From Defluviitaleaceae bacterium (GTDB taxonomy: Bacteria; Bacillota; Clostridia; Lachnospirales; WQUN01), in the NCBI GenBank assembly GCA_009780315.1, contig WRAH01000007.1, positions 46,228-110,227 of the forward strand: a stretch of DNA of 64,000 nucleotides, written 5' to 3'. Of this stretch, positions 8,867 to 18,547 are shown one piece after another; position 1 is the stretch's first letter; every line of letters starts with the position of its first letter. Below the pieces are notes generated by a model. It was not told the origin of the DNA and searched no databases. It saw only the letters and a program-made list of their open reading frames with translations. Both the position numbers and the translations under genes were made by a program.

Positions 8867-9679
8867 ATGAAGGATATTTCTAAACGTAAAATCAAAGTGC
8901 GAATCATGATTGCAATTTTAACGTTGAGTATAGTATCAATGATTGGTTTGGCTACAGCACTGGTGATGGAACTGCGGACAGATGCACAAGGGCAAGCATT
9001 TTATTCAGAATTTCAAATTGAATTTATGCCCCGCCCTGCGAATTTATACTTGCCATCCCGTGATACAAATGCTGTAGAGTTAACCGCCCAAAGTATGGAT
9101 GAAGAAGAGGGCTTTGCTCCATTTCTTAATTTTGATGAAATGCGTTTAAGCTTTCCTAATATAGTAGGATGGATTCAATCAGAAGGCACTGCCATAAACT
9201 ACCCTATTGTGCAAGGCACAGACAATGACTTTTATCTTAATCATTTACCAGACGGAACAAGGCATAGGCTAGGTTCAATATATCTTGATTATCGCAATGC
9301 ATCAGATTTTTCAGACACTACAATATTTATCTACGGACACAATACACCAACAGGGGATATGTTTGCCGCATTGCACCATTATGCACGGCAAGGTCATTTT
9401 GAAGCACATCCAACCATGTTTATATTCACACCTGAACGTAATTTAATTATTGAACTATTTGCAGGATATGTACTGGATTCAGCTTTTGAAGTGCCGCCTA
9501 TGGGTTTTCTAGACTCTGATGATTTTTATGAGTATATTCATAACATTGAAAGCCGTTCTATTTTTACTGGAAGTATAAGCCCAAATTTTGGTGACCAACT
9601 CGTATTTCTTTGCACCTGTACAAATGGAGGTCCAGCAAGTGAGCGTCTCATTATTGTAGGGCGACTTATTGAAATTTAA
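8867..9679 (+). CDS. Class B sortase
   Basis: 270 residues from ATG 8867, preceded at a suitable distance by AGGAAAG; a GTG at 8858 is an alternative. One N-terminal signal anchor (about 10-33) is followed by a linker and a sortase barrel. Catalytic residues are visible: His158 in the YGHNT motif, Cys251 in LCTCTNGG and Arg260 in SERLIIVGRL. The IYGHNTPTGDMF block is typical of class B enzymes, which attach secreted proteins to peptidoglycan or act in specialised anchoring. No LPxTG- or NPQTN-like substrate is evident in the neighbouring transglutaminase protein. It has its own promoter and is probably co-transcribed with the next gene 53 bp downstream. Confidence 0.9.
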   Translation: MKDISKRKIKVRIMIAILTLSIVSMIGLATALVMELRTDAQGQAFYSEFQIEFMPRPANLYLPSRDTNAVELTAQSMDEEEGFAPFLNFDEMRLSFPNIVGWIQSEGTAINYPIVQGTDNDFYLNHLPDGTRHRLGSIYLDYRNASDFSDTTIFIYGHNTPTGDMFAALHHYARQGHFEAHPTMFIFTPERNLIIELFAGYVLDSAFEVPPMGFLDSDDFYEYIHNIESRSIFTGSISPNFGDQLVFLCTCTNGGPASERLIIVGRLIEI

Positions 9680-9693
9680 TATTGAAATTTAAT
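9668..9693 (+). repeat. Perfect 13-bp tandem duplication at the sortase stop codon
   Basis: ATTGAAATTTAAT occurs twice back to back (9668-9680, 9681-9693). The first copy encodes the last residues and stop of the sortase and the second is untranslated. It is probably a replication-slippage duplication. Confidence 0.7.
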
Positions 9694-9732
9694 ATTTAAT
9701 AACTAAAATAATAATTTCTAGGGGGAATTAAA

Positions 9733-10629
9733 ATGAAAAGAAAAATTGGTTTTGCATTGGCAATTTTGGCCGTGTATGGTATGATGTTCTACGGAGCAAT
9801 AGAAGTTTATGCTTCTGGTTTTGAAATACCAATACCTGTTGCATCAGGTGTTAGTGTGAGCAGTACCGCTACAGCTGAAATTGACTATTCAAATGCTCGT
9901 GACGGTTATGTTATGGCAAGATTTACGGGCACTGCGTCAGCACAAGCCAGAGTTATGATTACTACCCCAAGAGGGGTTCAGTATCAATACCGTCTTAACA
10001 CAAATGGCACGTGGGAAGTTTTCCCATTGTCTGGCGGCAATGGTGAGTATACAATTGGTGTATTCGAGCCAGTTGAAGGCAATCGCTTTGCAGTAGCAAA
10101 TCGCATAACAATCAATGTCATTTTAGCCAATGAGTTTGCACCATTTTTGCGTCCTAATCAGTTTGTAAACTTTAATAGGAATAGCTCGGTTGTAACACTT
10201 GCAAATAGACTTGCACAAGGTTCAAGTTCTACACTTGAAACAGTGGGAATCGTTTATCAATATGTTATTGATAATATTGAATATGATTTTCAATTAGCCG
10301 CTACTGTGCAGTCTGGTTATGTTCCGGATTTAGAAGAAGTGCTTAGAAGAAGACGCGGAATTTGCTTTGATTTTGCATCGCTAATGACTGCAATGTTAAG
10401 AAGTCAAGGCATACCTACACAGCTTGTTATTGGTTATGTTGGTGATGTGTTTCATGCATGGATAAGTGTACACACTCCTGAAACAGGTTGGATTAACAAT
10501 ATTATTTCTTTTGATGGCAGGACATGGCAAATTATGGACCCTACCTTTGCTGCCACTTCCAATCAAAGCGAGGAGTTTTTAAATTTAATTGGTGACGGTC
10601 AAAGTCATCAACCAACAAATTTGCACTGA
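9733..10629 (+). CDS. Secreted transglutaminase-like domain protein
   Basis: 298 residues, ATG behind AGGGGGAATTAAA. A signal peptide (hydrophobic ~7-24, probable cleavage near VYASG) is followed by a beta-rich region (30-135), possibly Ig-like. A transglutaminase-core domain follows (about 150-275) with the triad Cys211 (RRRGICFDFA), His241 (FHAWIS) and Asp269 (IMDPTF). Such proteins in Firmicutes are extracellular cysteine proteases, peptidases or cross-linking enzymes; the substrate cannot be told from sequence. It follows the sortase by 53 bp, but I see no sorting signal at its C-terminus. The fold call is confident; the activity is not assigned. Confidence 0.85.
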   Translation: MKRKIGFALAILAVYGMMFYGAIEVYASGFEIPIPVASGVSVSSTATAEIDYSNARDGYVMARFTGTASAQARVMITTPRGVQYQYRLNTNGTWEVFPLSGGNGEYTIGVFEPVEGNRFAVANRITINVILANEFAPFLRPNQFVNFNRNSSVVTLANRLAQGSSSTLETVGIVYQYVIDNIEYDFQLAATVQSGYVPDLEEVLRRRRGICFDFASLMTAMLRSQGIPTQLVIGYVGDVFHAWISVHTPETGWINNIISFDGRTWQIMDPTFAATSNQSEEFLNLIGDGQSHQPTNLH

Positions 10630-10643
10630 AAAACTAATTTGTG

Positions 10644-10680
10644 CATAAAAGTGCCGAAGTTTCTTTTCGGTACTTTTATG
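10644..10680 (+). terminator. Strong 15-bp hairpin after the transglutaminase gene
   Basis: Arms 10644-10658 and 10666-10680 (CATAAAAGTGCCGAA and its complement, one G-U pair) around a 7-nt loop. No T-run follows, so it may act as an RNA processing or attenuation element ahead of the pilus operon rather than a classic terminator. Confidence 0.5.
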
Positions 10681-10700
10681 CCGTAAAACGGAGGATATAC

Positions 10701-11747
10701 ATGGGACGTAAAAGATTGACAAATACATACATGTCAACACTTTGTCTAGAAATATCAATGTTACTTCATTCAGGCATTACAATTAAAAATGGTGTCTTGA
10801 TGATGCTTGATGATGAGCCTGATAAAGACGCAAAAAAAGTTTTGCAAAATCTACTTGATAATCTTGAAGGTGATGTGCCTCTTTCTGTTGCTATGAAAAA
10901 CGGGGCGTATTTCCCTAATTACATGGTAAGTATGATTGAAGTCGGTGAAAAAACAGGACGCATAACCGAAACCTTAACAGCCCTGGCGGCACATTATGAT
11001 AGGCAAGATAGGTTGTTAAAGTCTATTAAGAGTGCAGCACTTTATCCGTCAGTTTTGCTCGGTATGATGTTGGTTGTGGTCATGATATTGATTACACAAG
11101 TATTGCCGATTTTTAATGATGTATTTGGGCGCATGGGTGCCCAGATGTCTCCAATTGCTACACAACTATTGCAGTTTGGTGCTTGGTTTAGAGGTGCATC
11201 TGTTGTCATTGCCATCATTGTGGGCATTATATTCCTATGTGCATTTTTAATGTGGGCAATACCTGCCTCACGTGAAGGTATTGTGAAGTTGCTTAAAAGC
11301 AAATTTGGCGGCAGTGGTTTGTTTGGACGTATCGCAACCTTTCAATTTGTGTCGTCTATGACACTGGCTATGTCTAGCGGACTGGGTGTTGAAGAGTCTA
11401 TAAGCTTGGCAGCTTCTTTTAATCGTGATTCAAAAAGTTTGAGCCAAAAATATGAAAAATGTATGGCTATTATTGGAGAAAGTAATAATTTATCAACAGC
11501 ATTAAAAGACTCTGGTATATTGTCTGCACGAGACAGTAGAATGCTATCCATTGGTGAACAAAGCGGTATGGGTGATTCGGCAATGGAAGAAATTGCACGC
11601 CGAAGTGACCGTGCAGTTCAAGATGAAATCGCTGGCATTGTCGGACGCATTGAGCCTACCCTTGTCATCATAACCTCCCTTATTGTGGGTACAATTTTGC
11701 TTTCAGTCATGTTGCCTTTGATTGGAATTATGACTTCTATAGGGTGA
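10701..11747 (+). CDS. Type II secretion / type IV pilus inner-membrane platform protein (PilC/GspF family)
   Basis: 348 residues from the ATG at 10701 (GGAGGATATAC site); an in-frame GTG further upstream falls in the preceding hairpin. Two repeats of the GspF domain are visible. The first has LLHSGITIKNGV and LPNYMVSMIEVGEKTGRITETL. The second has LAMSSGLGVEESI and DSRMLSIGEQSGMGDSAMEEI. Each is followed by a strongly hydrophobic segment (about 130-155, 175-200 and 320-345). The family forms the membrane platform that couples the cytoplasmic motor ATPase to pilin assembly. It is the first gene of a six-gene operon ending in PilT, and a GTGATAAAATATG junction leads into the next gene. Confidence 0.9.
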   Translation: MGRKRLTNTYMSTLCLEISMLLHSGITIKNGVLMMLDDEPDKDAKKVLQNLLDNLEGDVPLSVAMKNGAYFPNYMVSMIEVGEKTGRITETLTALAAHYDRQDRLLKSIKSAALYPSVLLGMMLVVVMILITQVLPIFNDVFGRMGAQMSPIATQLLQFGAWFRGASVVIAIIVGIIFLCAFLMWAIPASREGIVKLLKSKFGGSGLFGRIATFQFVSSMTLAMSSGLGVEESISLAASFNRDSKSLSQKYEKCMAIIGESNNLSTALKDSGILSARDSRMLSIGEQSGMGDSAMEEIARRSDRAVQDEIAGIVGRIEPTLVIITSLIVGTILLSVMLPLIGIMTSIG

Positions 11748-11753
11748 TAAAAT

Positions 11754-12092
11754 ATGAATATGAGCGGACGTGTTTTTAAGAAAAATTTTTTTGTTTCTTT
11801 AATTTCAGGCATGGGGTCAATCATCTTTACAGTGGCTATTGTGATTATAATTTTCTTTAGCTTGCGTCAAACAGAGTATTCCAGTAGAGCAGAGGGTGTC
11901 AGGATACTTGAAGAATCTATTATGCGTGTGGCAATACACAGCTTTGCCGTTGAAGGGCATTTTCCTGAAAGTATTGCATATATAGAAGAAAATTATAATA
12001 TTTTTATTGATAGAACGCGGTTTGTTGTACATTATGATGTATTTGCAGCTAATCTCTTACCCGATATTAGGGTATTTGAATTGCACAGATAG
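11754..12092 (+). CDS. Small membrane protein of the pilus operon (unknown)
   Basis: 112 residues; one N-terminal TM helix (about 17-38) preceded by basic residues and followed by a soluble domain of ~70 residues. I do not recognise the family. The layout (short basic N-terminus, one helix, small extracytoplasmic domain) and its place between the GspF-like gene and the DUF4860 gene suggest a minor-pilin or pilus-accessory role. No clear prepilin-peptidase cleavage site of the G-[FML]xxxE type precedes the helix. ATGs at 11754 and 11760 are both possible starts. Confidence 0.6.
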   Translation: MNMSGRVFKKNFFVSLISGMGSIIFTVAIVIIIFFSLRQTEYSSRAEGVRILEESIMRVAIHSFAVEGHFPESIAYIEENYNIFIDRTRFVVHYDVFAANLLPDIRVFELHR

Positions 12093-12101
12093 GTTGTTGT
12101 T

Positions 12102-12593
12102 ATGAAAAAAGTTCTTAGCACTTACAATAAAATTGATACGGTTTTTGTTTTAATGATTTTTTGCGTTTTTGCGGTGTCTGTATTTCTAGTACTGATGCTT
12201 AGCGGAAGCGTGTACAGAAATATGACAGATATCTCAACCCATGGGCAAAATGAACGTATTATGTTGTCTTATATCCGAACAATGGTTAGAAACAATGATA
12301 CAGCGGAAAGTATTTCTGTGCGGCATTTCAATGAAATATCCGCGCTTGCTATTGAAGAAAATATTGGCGGGCGAATTTTTGTGACATATATATATCTTTA
12401 TGATGGGTGGGCGCGAGAGTTGTTTCATGAATCTATACACGACTTTGGGCCAAGTGCAGGTATACCCTTGATAAGGACAGACTTATTGTACTTTGAAGAA
12501 GTTGAATCAAATCTCATTCGTGTGTCAACAAATTATGGCAGTATGCTTATTTCCCCTAGAAGTGTCTCTAGTATAGAAAGCGGGGGATTCTGA
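12102..12593 (+). CDS. DUF4860-like pilus-associated membrane protein
   Basis: 163 residues; N-terminal TM (about 14-36), then an extracytoplasmic domain with RIMLSYIRTMVRNNDTAES and VTYIYLYDGWARELF. This matches my memory of DUF4860 proteins, which occur in clostridial type IV pilus loci. The function is unknown. It overlaps the next gene by one base (TGATG junction), so the two are coupled. No prepilin cleavage motif is seen. The DUF assignment is from memory and is only moderately secure. Confidence 0.65.
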   Translation: MKKVLSTYNKIDTVFVLMIFCVFAVSVFLVLMLSGSVYRNMTDISTHGQNERIMLSYIRTMVRNNDTAESISVRHFNEISALAIEENIGGRIFVTYIYLYDGWARELFHESIHDFGPSAGIPLIRTDLLYFEEVESNLIRVSTNYGSMLISPRSVSSIESGGF

Positions 12594-13033
12594 TGAAAGA
12601 GCGTTCAAAGTCAACACTTTTTTTGATGGAGCAAGTGGTTGTCATTGCCGTGTTTGCTTTTTTTGCAGCGGTTTGTGTTAAGATTCTTGTGTTTTCATAT
12701 TTGACGACCGTTGATGCTGTGGATACGCGGATGGCACTTTTGGCGGCTGAAAGTGTTGCCGAAAGTTATAAGGCGTTTTCTGGTGATTTAGAAATGGTTG
12801 AGGAAACTTTATGTGGTGGCAATAGGCGACGGTATCACGATGAGAATAGCGTTGTTTTTTTCTATGATGATAATTGGATACCAACCAGTGAATACTATGC
12901 TTACTTTGAGCTTCTATTAAGAAAGGAAAATCCTGAGGATATTGTGGTATTTGCGGATATAGCTGTGCGTAGAATATCTGATAGTAATGAGTTAATCAAT
13001 TTAAGGGTTGCAGCAAGGAGGCGTTTACAATGA
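12593..13033 (+). CDS. Pseudopilin-like protein of the pilus operon
   Basis: 146 residues. The N-terminus reads LFLMEQVVVIAVFAFFAAVC: a Glu directly ahead of a ~20-residue hydrophobic helix, reminiscent of the Glu5 plus helix of type IV pilins and of FLLEQ-type clostridial pseudopilins, although the Gly before the processing site is not obvious. The soluble part contains AAESVAESYKAFSGD, resembling the alpha-1C region of minor pilins. The stop overlaps the next start as ATGA. It is probably an assembled minor subunit. Confidence is moderate because processing is unproven. Confidence 0.6.
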   Translation: MKERSKSTLFLMEQVVVIAVFAFFAAVCVKILVFSYLTTVDAVDTRMALLAAESVAESYKAFSGDLEMVEETLCGGNRRRYHDENSVVFFYDDNWIPTSEYYAYFELLLRKENPEDIVVFADIAVRRISDSNELINLRVAARRRLQ

Positions 13034-13473
13034 GCCGTGGCGGAATTGGTAGTGCTTCGATTGTGCTTGTCTTTGCTGTTTTAGGTTTAACGATTTTCGC
13101 CACCATTTCTTATATTTCGGCTTTAACAGACCAAGTGCTTATTGACTCAGAAGTTGAGTCTGTTGTTGCTTTTTATACAGCAGATGCGCAAGCGGAACTT
13201 ATTGTGGCTGAAATTCTTAGTGCAGAGATTACTCCTGAATATGTGAATGGAATTGAAATAACCTCTTATTGGGATTGGGACTTGATTGCAGAGTTAGTAT
13301 CCTTTGCTTATCCTGTAACTGAAACGCGATTGCTTTATGTCGTGATAGCTATTGGACTTGATTCCTATGAAATTATTACATGGCGTATGTACAATACATG
13401 GGAGTGGGAGGCTGACACCAGGCTCAATGTGTGGCAAGGCGGAGAAGATGATGACTTTAGGAGCAGTTGGTAG
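13030..13473 (+). CDS. PilX-like minor pilin/accessory protein candidate
   Basis: 147 residues; N-terminal helix about 8-30 (Gly-Ser before it), followed by VESVVAFYTADAQAELIVAEIL. The phrase of small residues ending in YxAdAqaE is typical of PilX/PilY-adjacent minor pilins, in which a 'YAAEAGIE'-like motif follows the helix. The rest is Trp-rich and unassigned. It starts inside the stop of the previous gene (ATGA) and ends 24 bp before pilT. The role in pilus biogenesis is inferred from context and architecture. Confidence 0.55.
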   Translation: MSRGGIGSASIVLVFAVLGLTIFATISYISALTDQVLIDSEVESVVAFYTADAQAELIVAEILSAEITPEYVNGIEITSYWDWDLIAELVSFAYPVTETRLLYVVIAIGLDSYEIITWRMYNTWEWEADTRLNVWQGGEDDDFRSSW

Positions 13474-13497
13474 AATTTTTGAGTAGGAGATTGGCTG

Positions 13498-14568
13498 ATG
13501 AGTAATGGGATACGAGATTGGTTAAAACTTGCGGTAGATAAAAATACTTCTGACATATTTATTGGTGCAGGGCGGCAAGTATCATTTAAAATCAATGGTG
13601 TTATTGTTGGAAATGGTGAGCCTTTGACTGTGGCTGAATCTAAAGCTATGGTTATGGAGTTATATGAAATTGCAAATAGACCAATTGAAAAATTTAGTGA
13701 CAATGGTGACGATGATTTTCCAATAACCGTTGCTAATATGGCGCGTTTTAGAGTGTCAGCATATTATCAGCGGGGTTCTTATGCAGCTGTTATACGTGTA
13801 GTTTCCTTTGATTTGCCCAAGTATAAAGAACTGGGTATACCTGATGAAGTCATGAAAATATCAAATGAAAAAAATGGTCTGGTGCTGGTCACTGGCCCAG
13901 CTGGAAGCGGAAAAACCACCACACTTGCATGTATCATTGATGCGATTAACAACGCAAGAAATAGTCACATTATTACACTGGAAGACCCAATTGAATACTT
14001 GCATAGAGACCGTAAAAGTCTTATTAGCCAGCGTGAAATATCAACGGATACAAAATCTTATTTAACTGCTCTTAAAGCTTGTTTACGTCAAGCCCCTGAC
14101 ATTGTACTTCTTGGAGAAATGCGCGACCACGAAACGATAAAAACAGCAATGACTGCTGCTGAAACAGGACATTTAATTATTTCAACTTTGCACACAGTTG
14201 GTGCGGTGAATACAATAGACCGTATTGTTGATGTTTTTCCGTCAGGACAACAACAGCAAGTGCGTGTACAACTTTCCATGTTGCTTAGAACAGTTGTGTC
14301 TCAACAACTCTTGATTAAGAAGTCTGGCGGTATTGCCCCTGCTTTTGAAATTATGCATGTAAACAGTGCTATCCGAAACTTGATACGAGAATCTAAGACC
14401 CATCAGATAGATAATATTATTCAAACATCTGGAAGCGCGGGCATGGTGAGTATGGATTCATACATTGCCAACCTTGCGCAAAGCGGAGAAATTTCGGTAG
14501 ATACAGCTATTGCACAAGCCGCAAATCCTGAACAAATGAGTAGAAATCTTGCGCGCTTAAAAGCGTAA
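13498..14568 (+). CDS. pilT: Type IV pilus retraction-type ATPase (PilT)
   Basis: 356 residues, the usual PilT length. N-terminal PAS-like domain; Walker A GPAGSGKT (133-140); Asp box LEDPIEYLH (161-169); Walker B DIVLLGEMRD (201-210); His box STLHT (229-233); and the PilT hallmark AIRNLIRE (291-298), which distinguishes retraction ATPases from the PilB extension motor. It would power pilus disassembly, twitching or DNA uptake through the GspF-like platform. No PilB, pilin peptidase, PilM or PilN gene lies in this operon, so it depends on other loci or works unusually. A bidirectional terminator follows. Confidence 0.92.
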   Translation: MSNGIRDWLKLAVDKNTSDIFIGAGRQVSFKINGVIVGNGEPLTVAESKAMVMELYEIANRPIEKFSDNGDDDFPITVANMARFRVSAYYQRGSYAAVIRVVSFDLPKYKELGIPDEVMKISNEKNGLVLVTGPAGSGKTTTLACIIDAINNARNSHIITLEDPIEYLHRDRKSLISQREISTDTKSYLTALKACLRQAPDIVLLGEMRDHETIKTAMTAAETGHLIISTLHTVGAVNTIDRIVDVFPSGQQQQVRVQLSMLLRTVVSQQLLIKKSGGIAPAFEIMHVNSAIRNLIRESKTHQIDNIIQTSGSAGMVSMDSYIANLAQSGEISVDTAIAQAANPEQMSRNLARLKA

Positions 14569-14581
14569 ACCTTACAATAAT

Positions 14582-14622
14582 AAAAAAACTGTTCGTTGAA
14601 CATTCAACGGACAGTTTTTTTT
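14582..14622. terminator. Bidirectional terminator between pilT and selB
   Basis: Stem ACTGTTCGTTGAA (14588-14600) with its complement at 14603-14615 (one G-U), a tract of As before and eight Ts after, so it can stop transcription from both sides. Confidence 0.85.
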
Positions 14623-14666
14623 GTGAATCGGTTTATGAATGGTTCGCCCAACATCAATGTAAGGTA

Positions 14667-16562
14667 TCATTTTAAAATGCGGGCATCGCCTATTTTACGG
14701 GTTACGCCGCTTCTGTCTAAAAATTCTAGGATGGATAGGGCGAATTTTCTTGAAGTGCCTGTTGCGTCACGAAATTGTGCGAGGGTGACACCATCGCCTC
14801 CGCACGCTGCTTGGGTACGGAAAATGGCTTTTGCTTGCGCTATGGTTTCAGATGCAAAAATTATTGTTGGCTCGGTATAGGTGACTACACCTTCGGTGAG
14901 CATAGCGGCTAAAATGGATTCGGCAGTTTTTTTTGCGGCTTTTTGATATTGAGCTAGTAATTCCTCAGGGGATGGGGGGGTGAATCCGTCTTTTTCTAGG
15001 CGGGATAGTAGTTCATTGCGGATGATAGACTGCTCTTTTGTATAGGTTATGGTGAAGTCAATAAGGGATATGCGTCCGTCTGATATGCGGAGTTTGTCAT
15101 TGTAAATTTGCAAGAGTTTATCGAAGAATGCAGGTTTTTGCTCTGGAAGCATGTGACTGCGCAATTCTTCTTTTTTTATACCCGGTTGGAGAGGGTTTTC
15201 TTTGTGATAGGCTTTAATAAAGACTATCATTTTACTTTTTAATATTTCCCGATAATTTGCTTCTATTGCTGTTTGTGGGGTGATTATAGTGATACGATTG
15301 TCGGCGGTTAAGGTTTCTAGTTCCGTTTGCCAAGTATCTTTGTCTAAGCCGAAGCGTTTTTGGATTTCTTCCAGTTGGGCTACGCCTGCACTGGCAATGG
15401 CTTGTTGAATATTCTCAGTTAATCCCCCTTGCTCTAGGTTTTCTAATGTTTGGATTGTTTCAGAAGTTTTCACTTTACGATGCTTTTTAGGGTGTTCATT
15501 GAGAATAATTCCGCCGCCTATAGTTTCTGTAGGGGAATAGAAGCGTAACACAAAGGAGTCACCGCGCTTTACGGCAACATCTTCTGTGAAGCGTAACTGG
15601 GCATATCCACTAGCACCAGGGGGGAGTTTTTCTGTGTCCATAAGTACTACCTTGCACAGGACATTGCATGTGCCATAGTAAAAATGTACCCGTGAACTTG
15701 TTTTTATTTCTCGGGGACTATCTTTTAAGGTGGTTAGTTTCACGTCAAGCATTCTGGTGGGTTGTATTGCCGCAGGTGGGGACAGGACATGACCCCGTTG
15801 GATTTCTTCCCGAGTGATACCTGAAAGATTGACAGCCGTGCGTTGTCCTGCATATGCAGTGTCTACTTGCCCGCCATGGACTTGTAAAGTGCGCACACGG
15901 GTTTGTTTGCCACTGGGGTAGACTTCTACCAAATCCCCTTGATTTAGCGCACCTTCAATCAATGTGCCTGTCACGACTGTGCCAAATCCTTCTGCGGAAA
16001 ATACACGGTCTACAGGAATGCGAAAGGGGGTGGCAATATTTTTTGATGTTGCAGTATCTACTTTTTCTGCAATGATTTTTTTTAATGTATCAATGCCTAG
16101 CCCTGTGTGGGAGGATACGTTGATGAGGGATGCATTGGCTAGAAATGTATCTGCAACAGTTGCTTTAACATCTTCTTGAATGAGGGTGAGCCAGTCTTCA
16201 TCTACCAAGTCACACTTTGTCAAAACAATAATGCCGTCTTTGGCATTTAAGAGTTGCAAAATGCCCAGGTGTTCGCGGGTTTGGGGCATTACGCCATCAT
16301 CTGCGGCAATAACCAGAAGGACTAAGTCTATTCCGCCTGCGCCTGCCAGCATGTTTTTGACAAACTTTTCATGCCCAGGTACGTCCACTATAGAAGCCCG
16401 TTCTCCTGTTGGAAGCTCCATATGGGCAAAGCCCAGGTCTATGGTAATGCCGCGTTTTTTTTCTTCCTTTAGGCGGTCTGTTTCTATGCCTGTGAGTGCG
16501 CGGATAAGTGCAGTTTTGCCATGGTCTACATGTCCTGCGGTTCCTATGAGTATATGTTTCAT
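14667..16562 (-). CDS. selB: Selenocysteine-specific elongation factor SelB
   Basis: 631 residues. EF-Tu-like GTPase N-terminus with G1 [11 protein letters not shown] (8-18), the switch [11 protein letters not shown]3 DVPGHE and G4 TKCD. Beta-barrel domains 2 and 3 follow, and the long C-terminal part (about 380-631) consists of winged-helix repeats that bind the SECIS hairpin of selenoprotein mRNAs. SelB carries Sec-tRNA(Sec) to the ribosome at in-frame UGA codons. Its start overlaps the selA stop as ATGA, so SelA and SelB are coupled. The organism therefore makes selenoproteins, but no selC tRNA, selD or SECIS-bearing gene was found in this window. Confidence 0.96.
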   Translation of the reverse strand: MKHILIGTAGHVDHGKTALIRALTGIETDRLKEEKKRGITIDLGFAHMELPTGERASIVDVPGHEKFVKNMLAGAGGIDLVLLVIAADDGVMPQTREHLGILQLLNAKDGIIVLTKCDLVDEDWLTLIQEDVKATVADTFLANASLINVSSHTGLGIDTLKKIIAEKVDTATSKNIATPFRIPVDRVFSAEGFGTVVTGTLIEGALNQGDLVEVYPSGKQTRVRTLQVHGGQVDTAYAGQRTAVNLSGITREEIQRGHVLSPPAAIQPTRMLDVKLTTLKDSPREIKTSSRVHFYYGTCNVLCKVVLMDTEKLPPGASGYAQLRFTEDVAVKRGDSFVLRFYSPTETIGGGIILNEHPKKHRKVKTSETIQTLENLEQGGLTENIQQAIASAGVAQLEEIQKRFGLDKDTWQTELETLTADNRITIITPQTAIEANYREILKSKMIVFIKAYHKENPLQPGIKKEELRSHMLPEQKPAFFDKLLQIYNDKLRISDGRISLIDFTITYTKEQSIIRNELLSRLEKDGFTPPSPEELLAQYQKAAKKTAESILAAMLTEGVVTYTEPTIIFASETIAQAKAIFRTQAACGGDGVTLAQFRDATGTSRKFALSILEFLDRSGVTRKIGDARILK

Positions 16563-17911
16563 GCTTTTATCCCCTTTAAACGTTCGGCAATGGTTGAAAA
16601 GTCTGCTTCATTGATTGTGCGCACATCTAAGAGGAATTTGCCTTCTGCAATACGCCCAATGATTGGCAGTGGATTAACACGAAAATGATGTTCCAGTGCT
16701 TGGGGCGAAACCCCTTCTAATGTAATGGATATGGCATAGCTTGCTAAATTTTCTTCAGGCATTGCGCCGCCCCCTGCTTGGCTTTGAGACACGAGCATGG
16801 ACGCTGGACTGCCTATGACCTCCACTAGCTTACAGGCTTTTTCCAGCAGTTTTTCTGGGGAGATGGTGAGCATTCTCAATGTGGGAATTTTTTGTACGGC
16901 AATGATTGGGTCTTGATAAAGTTTAAGGGTGGCTTCCAGTGCCGCAAGGCATAACTTGTCTATGCGGAATGCGCGGGTTAGGGGATGGGATTTGATTTTT
17001 CCAATAAGGTCTGCCCTGCCTACGATTATTCCCCCTTGGGGGCCGCCAAGGAGTTTGTCGCCACTGAATGTAACCACATCCACCCCTGCTTTTATGCTGG
17101 CGGCAACTGTAGGTTGTCCGCAAATAGGTAGTATACATCCACTGCCTAGGTCTTCGATTAAGGGAATATCATGGACGCGGGCAATGTCTGCAAGCGCTTC
17201 AAGAGAGGGCTTTGCCACAAATCCGATAACGGTAAAGTTACTTGTATGCACACGGAGTAATGCCCTTGTTTTTTTAGGGGTGATTGCCCTTGTATAATCT
17301 TTAACATGGGTTTTATTGGTTGTACCCACTTCCACAAGCTTACAGCCAGATTGCGCCATCACATCAGGAATGCGGAATGAACCGCCAATTTCCACAAGTT
17401 CGCCACGGGAAACAATGACATGATTTTTAGCCTGTGGCTCTGTCACTGCGGCAAGTGCAAGGATAACAGCTGCCGCATTGTTGTTGACCACCATAGCGGC
17501 TTCTGCCCCTGTGAGTTGGGTGAGTAAATTTTCTACATGAACATAACGGCTGCTTCGTTTGCCGTTTTCTATATCGTATTCTAAATTGGAATAATCATGG
17601 CTGGCTTCATGGATTGCATCTAGGGCTTCTTGTGCCAAGGGAGCGCGCCCTAAGTTTGTATGCAAAATAACACCCGTGCCGTTAATCACTCGCTTTAAAT
17701 TGGGCGATTGAAGGGTTTTATATGCTTGTGAAGCGGACTGTGCAAGGTTTGAAATGGGGGGGATTTCTGTTATATTCCCCTTTTGAATGTCCTCACGAAG
17801 CTTGTCTAATGTATTGCGCACAGCATCTGTTAACACTCGGGATGGGGGATAATCCGCAAGCATTGCCAGAACTTCATCAACTTTTGGAATCTGCCTAAGC
17901 AAGGTATGCAT
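16559..17911 (-). CDS. selA: L-seryl-tRNA(Sec) selenium transferase SelA
   Basis: 450 residues from the ATG at 17911, the position where the family N-terminus ([11 protein letters not shown]) begins; the frame remains open to 18055 but that extension is not conserved-looking. It is a PLP-dependent fold-type I enzyme that converts Ser-tRNA(Sec) to Sec-tRNA(Sec) with selenophosphate. Seen: [19 protein letters not shown], the SNLEYD block, and [13 protein letters not shown], whose Lys binds PLP. The length fits bacterial SelA (about 460). The ribosome binding site is weak. Operon with selB. Confidence 0.95.
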   Translation of the reverse strand: MHTLLRQIPKVDEVLAMLADYPPSRVLTDAVRNTLDKLREDIQKGNITEIPPISNLAQSASQAYKTLQSPNLKRVINGTGVILHTNLGRAPLAQEALDAIHEASHDYSNLEYDIENGKRSSRYVHVENLLTQLTGAEAAMVVNNNAAAVILALAAVTEPQAKNHVIVSRGELVEIGGSFRIPDVMAQSGCKLVEVGTTNKTHVKDYTRAITPKKTRALLRVHTSNFTVIGFVAKPSLEALADIARVHDIPLIEDLGSGCILPICGQPTVAASIKAGVDVVTFSGDKLLGGPQGGIIVGRADLIGKIKSHPLTRAFRIDKLCLAALEATLKLYQDPIIAVQKIPTLRMLTISPEKLLEKACKLVEVIGSPASMLVSQSQAGGGAMPEENLASYAISITLEGVSPQALEHHFRVNPLPIIGRIAEGKFLLDVRTINEADFSTIAERLKGIKA

Positions 17912-18086
17912 TGTCAACACCGTCTTTTTATAAGGATTTGTCACATGGCTTGTACAAATGTAATACACTGGGGCAGATTTTGCAACCGTTTCACAATCTG
18001 GTTTGTAAGTATTATTGACAAAATCAAATTGAATGCTTAAACTATGTATAGTCAATCAATTTAATTTCCGTGAGGGGGATTATCGT

Positions 18087-18512
18087 GTGAAAAGATTTTT
18101 AATCAAAACCATTATAATCTCTATGGTGGCTTTATTATTTACCCCATCACCTGGGAGTCACTTGATTGCTCCACAGGCATTTGACTTAGAATCCTATTCG
18201 GAAGGTGAATTATTTGTAGTAGCCCATGACCTTATCACAAATACGACAACGGCTTACTGCATGATAACCAATAAACCATTAGAAGATTTTGAAATGTATA
18301 ATTTTTCTACCTTCCACGAGCATGGATGGTCGCCTATGAACGAAGCGTTACACCCACGTCTTGCATGGCTTTTTGCAATGGAGGATTTAATGACATACTT
18401 GGGTGTAATGGATATAGATGAATTGTTACACGCACTATACTCAAGAGACTACCCCCTTCCAGAAAGATTTAATGAACTTGTAGATATGTTGGTTGGTCCT
18501 CCTATACCCTAA
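18087..18512 (+). CDS. Small secreted protein, unknown
   Basis: 141 residues from a GTG start behind GAGGGGGATTATC; an earlier in-frame start has no site. The N-terminus has a signal-peptide-like pattern: VKRFLIKT, then a hydrophobic stretch to about residue 20, and a likely cleavage before LIAPQAFD. The mature part is acidic, with several aromatic residues and no cysteines except one in AYCMIT. I recognise no family. It is transcribed divergently from selA and ends in a terminator shared with the mutS2-like gene. Confidence 0.65.
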   Translation: MKRFLIKTIIISMVALLFTPSPGSHLIAPQAFDLESYSEGELFVVAHDLITNTTTAYCMITNKPLEDFEMYNFSTFHEHGWSPMNEALHPRLAWLFAMEDLMTYLGVMDIDELLHALYSRDYPLPERFNELVDMLVGPPIP

Positions 18513-18547
18513 ACAAGCCCCATTCAAACTGAATGAGGCTTGTTTTC
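18513..18547. terminator. Bidirectional terminator
   Basis: Stem ACAAGCCCCATTCA (18513-18526) with 18530-18543 (one mismatch), 3-nt loop, then TTTT. It overlaps the stop codons of both convergent genes. Confidence 0.8.
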
